This document shows positions 8,596 to 15,535 of a stretch of 46,792 nt of DNA, one piece after another. Below the pieces are notes generated by a model. It did no database searches and had not been told where the DNA came from. It saw only the letters and a list, made by a program, of their open reading frames with translations. The stretch is from SHZI01 sp964407855 (GTDB taxonomy: Bacteria > Pseudomonadota > Gammaproteobacteria > Steroidobacterales > GCA-2729495). The DNA lies in contig CAYOXI010000013.1 of assembly GCA_964407855.1 (NCBI GenBank), positions 1 through 46,792 of the forward strand. Direction: 5' to 3'. Positions within the stretch are counted from its first letter, which is position 1. Every line of letters begins with the position of its first letter. Both the position numbers and the translations under genes were made by a program.

Positions 8596-11034
8596 TCAGA
8601 TATCCAGGTTCTCGACGGTCAGCGCATTGCGCTCGATGAATTCGCGCCGCGGTTCAACCTGATCGCCCATCAGTGTGGTGAAGATGTCATCGGCCGCCAC
8701 CGCATCCTCGATGCGGACCTGCATCAGGCGTCGGGTTGCCGGGTTCACCGTGGTCTCCCAGAGCTGCTCAGGGTTCATCTCGCCCAGACCCTTGTAGCGC
8801 TGGATCGTCTGGCCGCGGCGGGCCTCCGCCATCAGCCACTCCACGGCATCCCGGAAGGTGGCAACCTCGCGGCGCTGCTCGCCCCGCACCATGTATGCAC
8901 CGGGACTGACGAGACCCCGCAGGCTGCGGCCGAGTTCGGCCAGCTTCCGGTACTCGGGGGATTCGAAGAAGCGCAGCGTGAGTTCGGTGCGCTCATCCAC
9001 GCCGTGCCGGGCACGGCTGAGGGTAAAGCCCTGTATGCCGTCATCGGTCGCCGCCAGCGCAACCCTGTAGGTCACGCCACCGTTGATCGTCGCCGCAAGG
9101 GCGCGCTCGAGGCCCTGCGCCCAGCTGGCCAGCCAGTCGCGGTCCGTCAGGCGCTCTGCCGTCACTTCCGGCTGGTAGATCAGCTGTTCGAGTACGACAC
9201 TGTCATAGCGACGGGACAGGCGCTGGATGATGCCCATGACGACGATGAACTGGCCGGCAAGCGCGCCGAGCGCGTCGCCCGTCAGCGGCGGATCGGTGGC
9301 ATTGACGTGGAGCGCCGCGTTGTCGAGTGCCGAGCGCAGCAGGAGGGCATTGAGCTCCACATCGTCCTTGACGTAGGTCTCCTGCTTGCCCCGCTTGACC
9401 TTGTAGAGCGGCGGCTGGGCAATGTAGATGTGCCCCCGCTCCACCAGCGCGGGCATCTGCCGGTAGAAGAAGGTCAGCAGCAGGGTACGGATGTGCGACC
9501 CGTCCACGTCCGCGTCCGTCATGATGATGATGCGGTGATAGCGCAGTTTGTCCGGATCGAAATCATCCCGGCCGATGCCACAGCCCAGCGCCGTAATCAG
9601 CGTGCCCACCTCGGCAGACGCGAGCATCTTGTCGAAGCGGGCCTTCTCCACATTCAGGATCTTGCCCTTCAGCGGCAGCACCGCCTGGGTGCGCCGGTCG
9701 CGACCCTGCTTGGCGGAACCACCGGCGGAGTCGCCCTCGACCAGGAACAGCTCGGACAGGGCGGGATCCTTCTCCTGGCAGTCGGCAAGCTTGCCGGGTA
9801 GTCCGGCAATATCCAGCGCGCCCTTGCGCCGGGTCATCTCGCGGGCCTTGCGGGCGGCTTCCCGCGCGCGCGCGGCGTCGATGAGCTTGTTGGCGATGAT
9901 TTTGGCTTCGGCCGGATGTTCCAGCAGGAAGGCCTCGAGGTATCCGCCAACGACCGTTTCAACGGCACCCTTGACCTCGGAGGACACCAGCTTGTCCTTG
10001 GTCTGCGACGAGAACTTGGGATCCGGCAGCTTGACCGACAGCACCGCGGTCAGGCCCTCCCGGGCGTCATCACCGGTAGTGGCAGTCTTCTCCTTGCGAG
10101 CGGCCAGTTCCTTGTCGATATAGGTATTGAGCGTGCGGGTGAGCGCGGCGCGGAAGCCGGAGAGGTGGGCACCGCCATCCTTCTGGGGGATATTGTTCGT
10201 GAAGCAGAACATGTTCTCCTGGTAGCCGTCGTTCCACTGGAGGGCGCACTCGACGACGACGGTATCCACCACCCGGGAGAAGTAGATCACCGAACCATGG
10301 ATGGGGGTCTTGTTCCGGTTCAGGTGCTCGACGAAGGCGCGGATGCCGCCCTCGAACTCAAAGACGTCTTCCTTGCCGTCCCGCTCGTCCAACAGGTGGA
10401 TACGGACGCCCTGGTTCAGGAAGGACAGCTCGCGCAGGCGTTTGGCCAGTACGTCGTAGTGAAACTGGATGTTGGTGAAGATCTCGGCGCTCGGCCGGAA
10501 GCGGATCATCGTGCCCCGCCGTTTGGTTTCTCCCCCCACCCGCAGTGGCGCCTCGGGGACACCCAGGTGGTAGCGCTGCTCATGAACCCGGCCATCCCGG
10601 TAGATGCTCAGGTCCAGGGTGGCGGACAGGGCATTTACCACGGAGACGCCCACGCCGTGGAGGCCGCCGGAGACCTTGTAGGAACTGCTGTCGAACTTAC
10701 CGCCCGCGTGGAGCACGGTCATGATCACCTCCGCGGCGGATTTATCCTCCTCCGGGTGGTGATCTACGGGGATACCGCGCCCATCGTCGGTGACTGTGAC
10801 GGATTCGTCGGGATGGATGGTGACCGTGACGTTGGTACAGAAGCCGGCCAGAGCCTCGTCGATGGCGTTATCGACAACCTCGAAAACCATGTGGTGGAGA
10901 CCGGTGCCGTCATCGGTATCCCCGATGTACATGCCGGGCCGCTTTCGGACTGCGTCGAGACCCTTTAAGACCTTGATATTGCTGGAATCATAGCGCTCCG
11001 GATCGGTCGGAGCATCCGTCACAGAATCAGTCAT
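8596..11034 (-). CDS. gyrB: DNA gyrase subunit B
   Basis: ATPase subunit of DNA gyrase, which introduces negative supercoils together with GyrA. The 812 residues show the GHKL ATP site (EVVDNAIDEALAG, then DDGRGIPVD and GGLHGVGVSVVNAL), the transducer domain, and the TOPRIM domain with EGDSAGGSAKQGRDRR and DADVDGSHIRTLLL. The C-terminal tail contains QRYKGLGEMNPEQLWETT, as in other gammaproteobacteria that keep the extra insert of about 170 residues. The promoter lies between recF and gyrB and has an extended -10 element. The start ATG at 11034 fits the family N-terminus; the first dozen residues are variable. Confidence 0.98.
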   Translation of the reverse strand: MTDSVTDAPTDPERYDSSNIKVLKGLDAVRKRPGMYIGDTDDGTGLHHMVFEVVDNAIDEALAGFCTNVTVTIHPDESVTVTDDGRGIPVDHHPEEDKSAAEVIMTVLHAGGKFDSSSYKVSGGLHGVGVSVVNALSATLDLSIYRDGRVHEQRYHLGVPEAPLRVGGETKRRGTMIRFRPSAEIFTNIQFHYDVLAKRLRELSFLNQGVRIHLLDERDGKEDVFEFEGGIRAFVEHLNRNKTPIHGSVIYFSRVVDTVVVECALQWNDGYQENMFCFTNNIPQKDGGAHLSGFRAALTRTLNTYIDKELAARKEKTATTGDDAREGLTAVLSVKLPDPKFSSQTKDKLVSSEVKGAVETVVGGYLEAFLLEHPAEAKIIANKLIDAARAREAARKAREMTRRKGALDIAGLPGKLADCQEKDPALSELFLVEGDSAGGSAKQGRDRRTQAVLPLKGKILNVEKARFDKMLASAEVGTLITALGCGIGRDDFDPDKLRYHRIIIMTDADVDGSHIRTLLLTFFYRQMPALVERGHIYIAQPPLYKVKRGKQETYVKDDVELNALLLRSALDNAALHVNATDPPLTGDALGALAGQFIVVMGIIQRLSRRYDSVVLEQLIYQPEVTAERLTDRDWLASWAQGLERALAATINGGVTYRVALAATDDGIQGFTLSRARHGVDERTELTLRFFESPEYRKLAELGRSLRGLVSPGAYMVRGEQRREVATFRDAVEWLMAEARRGQTIQRYKGLGEMNPEQLWETTVNPATRRLMQVRIEDAVAADDIFTTLMGDQVEPRREFIERNALTVENLDI

Positions 11035-11060
11035 TAGGGACCCCGGTTGACAAGCCGGCG

Positions 11061-11069
11061 ATTATAGCA
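11061..11069 (-). promoter_or_regulatory. Extended -10 promoter element of gyrB
   Basis: On the minus strand the bases read TGCTATAAT, a perfect extended -10 (TGn plus TATAAT). It overlaps the TAA stop codon of recF and predicts a transcript start near 11054, about 20 bases before the gyrB ATG. The -35 region is poor, which fits an extended -10 promoter. Confidence 0.7.
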
Positions 11070-12132
11070 AAGGACGGACCTCCCCATGTTCCACGTGGAA
11101 CGTCCGGGCATCCGCCGGCAACTCCAGCCCGCCCGGATCCAGGGTGGTCACGAAGGCCTGCACAGGTGCCGCCCTCACGGCAGCGATCAGGCGGGTCAGG
11201 TGCTCCCGGTCGAGATCAGCGGCTGGTTCGTCCACCACCAACACCACCGGGCGATCCAGCCGGGCCGAGACGAGCGCTACCTGCGCCAGCGTAAGGGCCG
11301 CCGCCACGAGCTTCTCCTGACCGCGGGACGCGGTTCCCCGGGCCCGCCGCGCCCGGTGAGTAATCCGGACATCTGCGCGGTGGGGACCTACCTGGCTACT
11401 GCCCAGTGCAAGGTCGCGGGCACGGGCCTCGCCCAGCGCCGCTGCCAGATCCGAGCCCGCCGGCCAGCCCGACAGCTGGGCGATCTCCAGCTCGCCTTCC
11501 AGCAGTGCAGCGGCCACAGCCGTCACCCTGGGGGCCAGTTGGGCCATGACCTGATGGCGGTACTGGTCCACGAGCTCGCCTTCCGTCACCAGCAGTTCGT
11601 CCCAGGCCCAGGCAGCCGGGCCGTCACCGACCCGGAGCGCCGCGTTGCGTTGCTGAAGGGCCCGGCGGTAGCGCTGCCAGGCTGGAAAGAAGCCCTGTTC
11701 CACGTGGAACACGCCCCAATCCAGAAACTGTCGACGGGCGGCCGGCGGACCGCTGACCAGCTCGTGGCTGGCCGGATCCAGCGCCTGGACGGGCAGGGCC
11801 TGCACCAGGTCCGCCCGGCTGCCGGCGCTCCCATCGATGCGGACAGCCAGGCCGTTGCTGCGCGAAACCTCGACACCGAGCCGACGCGGAACCTCGCCGG
11901 CCACGCGACCGAAGACGGTGGCGTGCTCTGCACCGAAACGGATCGCAGCCTCTGCCCGGGCAGCCCGAAAGGAGGTGCCCCGGCCAAGAAAGAAGATCGC
12001 CTCCAGCAGGCTGGTCTTGCCGGCGCCATTGCCGCCGGCCAGCACGCTGAAGGAGGGATCCGGCTCCAGGCTTACGCTGGTAAAACAGCGGAAATTCTCG
12101 AGGCGGACCTCAACCAGCCGGGACGAATCCAC
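11062..12132 (-). CDS. recF: DNA replication and repair protein RecF
   Basis: SMC-like ATPase that helps load RecA at single-strand gaps, together with RecO and RecR. The 356-residue protein has Walker A GGNGAGKT at 33-40, the ABC-type signature near GTASRGQEK and Walker B VVLVVDEPAADLD, all in the expected order. The start is GTG, giving MDSSRLVEVRLENFRCF. Two 14-base palindromes of the parS type sit inside the coding sequence and are read as Phe-His-Val-Glu in both places. The gene lies between dnaN and gyrB, the usual order. Confidence 0.96.
   Translation of the reverse strand: MDSSRLVEVRLENFRCFTSVSLEPDPSFSVLAGGNGAGKTSLLEAIFFLGRGTSFRAARAEAAIRFGAEHATVFGRVAGEVPRRLGVEVSRSNGLAVRIDGSAGSRADLVQALPVQALDPASHELVSGPPAARRQFLDWGVFHVEQGFFPAWQRYRRALQQRNAALRVGDGPAAWAWDELLVTEGELVDQYRHQVMAQLAPRVTAVAAALLEGELEIAQLSGWPAGSDLAAALGEARARDLALGSSQVGPHRADVRITHRARRARGTASRGQEKLVAAALTLAQVALVSARLDRPVVLVVDEPAADLDREHLTRLIAAVRAAPVQAFVTTLDPGGLELPADARTFHVEHGEVRPLL
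11087..11102. promoter_or_regulatory. parS site 1 (ParB-binding centromere)
   Basis: TGTTCCACGTGGAACG contains the perfect 14-base palindrome GTTCCACGTGGAAC, the known chromosomal parS core of Pseudomonas and other bacteria. It lies in the last codons of recF and covers about -33 to -48 relative to the predicted gyrB start. The matching parA and parB genes are in this window about 28 kb away. Confidence 0.9.
11696..11711. promoter_or_regulatory. parS site 2 (ParB-binding centromere)
   Basis: TGTTCCACGTGGAACA is a perfect 16-base palindrome identical to the consensus parS. It lies inside recF, 609 bases from site 1. Two sites so close to each other next to dnaA are expected to seed the origin-proximal ParB complex. 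Confidence 0.93.
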
Positions 12133-12161
12133 CAGCAGTCAACGGGGCTGGGGGACCGGAC

Positions 12162-13262
12162 TCAGAGGCGCATGGGCATGACCACGTACCGGGAGTCTGC
12201 TCCGCCGGGTGCCGTGATCAGGCAGCTGCTGTTCGCGTCCACAAAGCCCAGTTCAACCTGCTCGCCACCAACGGCCGCCAGCGCATCCAGCAAATAATTG
12301 ACGTTGAAACCGATCTCCAGCGCCTCGCCGCTGTACTCCACCTCCAGTTCGTCCCGGGCTTCTTCCTGATCCGGGTTATTGGCCTGGATGCGGAGGGTAC
12401 CCTCGGCCACTTCGAGCCGGACCCCCCGGTACTTCTCGTTGGACAGGATGGCCGCGCGCTGGAGCGCCTGACGCAATACTTCCCTGCCGGCCCGCAGCAC
12501 GTTGCCCTGCGGCTTGGGAATTACCCGCTCATAATCGGGGAAACGGCCGTCAATAAGCTTCGATGTGAATCGAATGTCGCCGATTGTGGCCCTAACGTGA
12601 TTCCGGCCAATGGCCAATGCGACGTCCCCATCACCCGTCAACAGGCGCTGCAGTTCCTGCACGCCCTTACGGGGGATGATCACTTGGTGGGCACCCGCTT
12701 TCTGGTCACCGAGGCTAAGCTCGCTCAGCGCCAGCCGGTGCCCGTCCGTGGCGACGGCCCGGACCATTTTCCTCCCCGTCTCCAGCATCAGACCATTCAG
12801 GTAGTAGCGGACGTCCTGCTGGGCCATGGCGAAGTGGGTCTTCTCGAGCAAGGCGAGCAGCGCCGCCTGGCCGAGGTCCAGCTTATGCACTGCCTCAACC
12901 TCATCCACCACCGGAAAATCAGCCGCCGGCAGTGTGCCGAGGACGAACCGCGAGCGCCCCGACTTGACGATCAGCCGGTCACCTTCCAGCTGCACCTGGA
13001 CGGCTGCCCCCTCCGGCAACGCCTTGCAGATATCCAGGAACTTGCGGCCGGGCACCGTGATCTCCCCGCCGCTGTCGACCTTGTCGAGCTCGACCCGCGC
13101 AAGCAACTCCACTTCGAGGTCCGTTGCCGTAACCGAAAGCTGCTGAGCCTTGACCACCAGCAGCAGATTCGCGAGTACCGGCATGGTTTGCCGGCGCTCG
13201 ACCACGCCGATGACGGCCTGCACAGGTTTCAAAAGCGTCGAACGCGATGCGGTGAACTTCAT
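12162..13262 (-). CDS. dnaN: DNA polymerase III subunit beta (sliding clamp)
   Basis: Ring-shaped processivity clamp that tethers DNA polymerase III and other partners to DNA. The 366 residues match the family length. Typical stretches are MKFTASRSTLLKPVQAVIGVVERR at the N-terminus, RYYLNGLMLE, ATDGHRLALSE and the C-terminal end SRYVVMPMRL. The minus-strand start ATG at 13262 is preceded by an AGGA ribosome site about eight bases upstream. Genes recF and gyrB follow in the same direction. The gap to dnaA (242 bases) is unusually AT-rich for this genome. Confidence 0.98.
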   Translation of the reverse strand: MKFTASRSTLLKPVQAVIGVVERRQTMPVLANLLLVVKAQQLSVTATDLEVELLARVELDKVDSGGEITVPGRKFLDICKALPEGAAVQVQLEGDRLIVKSGRSRFVLGTLPAADFPVVDEVEAVHKLDLGQAALLALLEKTHFAMAQQDVRYYLNGLMLETGRKMVRAVATDGHRLALSELSLGDQKAGAHQVIIPRKGVQELQRLLTGDGDVALAIGRNHVRATIGDIRFTSKLIDGRFPDYERVIPKPQGNVLRAGREVLRQALQRAAILSNEKYRGVRLEVAEGTLRIQANNPDQEEARDELEVEYSGEALEIGFNVNYLLDALAAVGGEQVELGFVDANSSCLITAPGGADSRYVVMPMRL

Positions 13263-13504
13263 CCCGGTGGTCCTGTCTGTAAGAGATATTAAAAATATTC
13301 CTGATTATGGAACTGCAGATGATAGTGATAGTAAGGCAGCCTGCTGTCTGTGATTAACCGGAAAAAACAGCCCCGAATCATAAGCCTGACCACGTAAATC
13401 ACCTGCATGAACCAGCGCACACACGGCCCGCGGGCTGTGGACAAGCTGTGCGCCCAACGGCGTTTCCAGACCGTCCACAGGCTGTGCACTGTCTTTCAGC
13501 AAGT
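13263..13504. other. dnaA-dnaN intergenic region, candidate oriC segment
   Basis: These 242 bases separate dnaA from dnaN. The part 13280-13340 is strikingly AT-rich in a genome of about two thirds G+C, and holds repeated GATAGT units (13321-13332) and the palindromic AATATTTTTAATATT-like stretch at 13286-13299. Beyond it is a cluster of DnaA-box-like words: TGTGGACAA at 13436-13444 (one mismatch to TTATCCACA on the minus strand), CCGTCCACA at 13471-13479, TGTGCACTG at 13483-13491 and TGTGATTAA at 13349-13357. An AT-rich unwinding stretch next to DnaA boxes is the layout of an origin. The region must also contain the dnaN promoter. Confidence 0.5.
13436..13444 (-). promoter_or_regulatory. DnaA box (one mismatch)
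   Basis: The minus strand reads TTGTCCACA, one base away from the strong DnaA box TTATCCACA. Weaker TCCACA or TGTG-core words lie within the next 50 bases, which suggests a cluster rather than a chance match. Confidence 0.55.
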
Positions 13505-14821
13505 TCAGGCGGTGAGAATGCGGATGAGATTCTGATAGTCCTCGCGCACCCTTACCTCGGTTTCCCGGAGCAGCTTCACACGGCGACAGGCATGCAGCAC
13601 GGTCGTGTGGTCCCGACCGCCGAACTGGTCGCCGATTTCCGGGAGGCTATGATTCGTGAGTTCCTTGGCCAGGCACATCGCAATCTGCCGGGGTCGGGTG
13701 ATTGAACGGTTGCGCCGTTTGGACAACAGATCAGCCACCCGCACCTTGCTGTACTCGGCCACGGTCTTCTGGATATTCTCGATGGTCACCAGCCGATCCT
13801 GCAGCGCGAGCAGGTCCCGTAAAGCCTCCTTGGCAAAGTCGAGCGTGATGGGCCGGCCCGTGAACGCCGAATTGGCCATCACCCGGTGCAAGGCACCCTC
13901 AAGCTCCCTGACATTCGACCGTATCCGCTGGGCCATGAAAAAGGCGACCTCTTCCGGCAGGGGCGTGTGCTCCGCCGCCGCCTTGCTCATCAGGATCGCC
14001 ACGCTGGTCTCGAGCTCCGGCGGATCAATGGACACGGTCAGGCCCCAGCCGAACCGCGACTTCAGGCGCTCTTCAAGGCCTTTGACTTCCTTGGGATAAC
14101 GGTCGCAGGTCAGCACAACCTGTCGCTGCCCCTCCAGTAAGGCGTTGAAAGTATGGAAGAATTCCTCCTGGGAGTGAGCCTTGGTGGCGAAGAACTGGAT
14201 GTCGTCAATGAGCAGCGTATCCAGGGACCGGTAGGCCGCCTTGAAATCGTTCATGGTGTTGTGCTGCAACGCACGAACCATGTCCCCGACGAACTGCTCC
14301 GAATGCACATAGGCAACCCGGGCATCCGGCCGGTTGGCGATCACCAGGTTACCGATCGCATGCATCAGGTGGGTCTTGCCGAGGCCGACGCCGCCATAGA
14401 TAAACAAGGGGTTATAAGACCGCCCCGGGTTATTGCCCACCTGGGTGGCCGCAGCCCGGGCCAGCTGGTTGCTCTTGCCCTCGACGAATTTGTCGAAGGT
14501 ATATTCAGGGTTCAGCTTGCCGCCGATGGCGATCGGCGCCCGGGGTTTGCCCCCCTGCGGCGCCGCAGGGGCATTGCGCAGGCTCGTCAGGCTGCCCACC
14601 TCCAGCCGCACGGTCAGGCCGTCGCCCCCGGTCACCAGATGGGAGATGCGCTCGAGCACATTGCCGCTGACCCAGTCCACCACGAAGCGATTGGGCGCGT
14701 ACAGGCGCAGCAGGCCCGATTCCTCCACGGCCTGCAGCGGGCGGATCCAGGTATTGAACTGCTGATCAGGAAGCTCGGAACGCAGCGTTTGAACGCAACG
14801 GGCCCAGGCGGAGGACTGCAC
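13505..14821 (-). CDS. dnaA: Chromosomal replication initiator protein DnaA
   Basis: AAA+ initiator that binds DnaA boxes and opens the origin. The 438 residues contain domain I (SAWARCVQTLRSELPDQQFNTWIRPL), a short domain II linker, domain III with Walker A GGVGLGKT at 143-150 and Walker B LLIDDIQF at 203-210, and domain IV with the DNA-contact signature GGRDHTTVLHACRRV. It is about 30 residues shorter than E. coli DnaA, the difference lying in the linker. The start is GTG at 14821. A perfect DnaA box overlaps the likely -35 hexamer upstream, so autoregulation is likely. Confidence 0.98.
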   Translation of the reverse strand: MQSSAWARCVQTLRSELPDQQFNTWIRPLQAVEESGLLRLYAPNRFVVDWVSGNVLERISHLVTGGDGLTVRLEVGSLTSLRNAPAAPQGGKPRAPIAIGGKLNPEYTFDKFVEGKSNQLARAAATQVGNNPGRSYNPLFIYGGVGLGKTHLMHAIGNLVIANRPDARVAYVHSEQFVGDMVRALQHNTMNDFKAAYRSLDTLLIDDIQFFATKAHSQEEFFHTFNALLEGQRQVVLTCDRYPKEVKGLEERLKSRFGWGLTVSIDPPELETSVAILMSKAAAEHTPLPEEVAFFMAQRIRSNVRELEGALHRVMANSAFTGRPITLDFAKEALRDLLALQDRLVTIENIQKTVAEYSKVRVADLLSKRRNRSITRPRQIAMCLAKELTNHSLPEIGDQFGGRDHTTVLHACRRVKLLRETEVRVREDYQNLIRILTA

Positions 14822-14869
14822 GGCAACACCCCGTGAATCTGTTGCTGTTGTGAAAAGGGGTAGTCGGCC

Positions 14870-14899
14870 AGTCTAGCCCTCCCTCCGGGACTTATCCAC
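14870..14899 (-). promoter_or_regulatory. Possible dnaA promoter
   Basis: The minus strand reads TGGATA, 18 bases, TAGACT, each hexamer matching four of six consensus bases. The -35 lies wholly within the perfect DnaA box, so bound DnaA would block it. Confidence 0.4.
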
Positions 14900-14900
14900 A
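14892..14900 (+). promoter_or_regulatory. DnaA box (perfect)
   Basis: TTATCCACA is a perfect match to the high-affinity DnaA box. It lies about 70 bases upstream of the dnaA start and overlaps the presumed dnaA -35 element; the rpmH -35 follows 14 bases further on the other side. Confidence 0.8.
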
Positions 14901-14914
14901 GGGCCCCGGTCCTA

Positions 14915-14943
14915 TTGACACGACCTGGGCCCGTCCTTAACCT
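14915..14943 (+). promoter_or_regulatory. Probable rpmH-rnpA promoter
   Basis: A perfect -35 TTGACA is followed after 17 bases by a weak -10 TAACCT. The position, about 60 bases before rpmH, suits the ribosomal protein operon. Only the -35 is strong. Confidence 0.5.
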
Positions 14944-15005
14944 TCCGCGCTCTCTGTCGCGTTCCATCCTTTTGTTTTCCGCCGGTTTTTCCACGGGTTG
15001 TCGTC

Positions 15006-15140
15006 ATGAAAAGAACCTATCAGCCAAGCAAACTGAAGCGCGTCCGCACGCATGGCTTTCGCGCCCGCATGGCAACCCGCGGCGGACGTCTGGTTCTGAA
15101 GCGTCGCCGCGCAAAAGGCCGCGCCCGCCTCACGGTCTGA
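15006..15140 (+). CDS. rpmH: 50S ribosomal protein L34
   Basis: Small basic protein of the large ribosomal subunit. The 44 residues begin MKRTYQPSKLKRVRTHGFR and end in RRRAKGRARLTV, the full and invariant L34 pattern. It is first in the rpmH-rnpA-yidC-mnmE series and sits divergent to dnaA, its standard place. The following rnpA frame opens directly at the base after the TGA stop. Confidence 0.98.
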   Translation: MKRTYQPSKLKRVRTHGFRARMATRGGRLVLKRRRAKGRARLTV

Positions 15141-15533
15141 TTGGAACGGGTGCCCACCCAGGGCTTTGCCCGACGCCAGCGGCTGCTCACGGCCGCCGCC
15201 TTTGACAGGGTCTTCAAGGACAGCCGACGCTCCGCCGACCGCTACTTCACGATCCTCTTCCGTCCCAACGACTGTGGTGTAGCGCGCCTCGGTTTTGCGA
15301 TCTCCAAACAGAAGGTGCGACGTGCGGTCGGCCGCAACCGGTTGCGGCGGCTGACGAGGGAGAGCTTTCGCCGTAGCAGCACATTGCCCGCTGTGGACAT
15401 CGTGGTCCTCGCCAGGGATGCCGCAAAGACCGCCGCCAATCGCGATATCCTTCTGAGCCTTGAGCGCCACTGGAGCAGGCTCGGGGCTCCACCAGCAGAC
15501 GCTCCCCCAATCGACAAGGGCTCACCAGCGTGA
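15141..15533 (+). CDS. rnpA: Ribonuclease P protein component
   Basis: Protein subunit that helps the RnpB RNA cut the 5' leader from tRNA precursors. The 130 residues include the RNR signature VRRAVGRNRLRRLTRESFR and the hydrophobic strand VDIVVLARDAA. The N-terminal RRQRLLTAAAFDRVF matches the family. The frame opens with TTG right after the rpmH stop; a GTG nine bases later is the alternative start. The last codons overlap yidC or end three bases before it, depending on the yidC start. The usual yidD gene between rnpA and yidC is absent. Confidence 0.95.
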   Translation: MERVPTQGFARRQRLLTAAAFDRVFKDSRRSADRYFTILFRPNDCGVARLGFAISKQKVRRAVGRNRLRRLTRESFRRSSTLPAVDIVVLARDAAKTAANRDILLSLERHWSRLGAPPADAPPIDKGSPA

Positions 15534-15535
15534 CG

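Larger units (their letters stand above)
14822..15005. other. dnaA-rpmH divergent intergenic region, second origin candidate
   Basis: This 184-base gap separates the divergent dnaA and rpmH genes, the place of oriC in pseudomonads. It is short, and I find only one perfect DnaA box (14892-14900) plus promoters for both genes. It lacks a strong AT-rich block, apart from a modest pyrimidine-rich run near 14968-14992. It is therefore a weaker origin candidate than the dnaA-dnaN gap. Confidence 0.4.
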
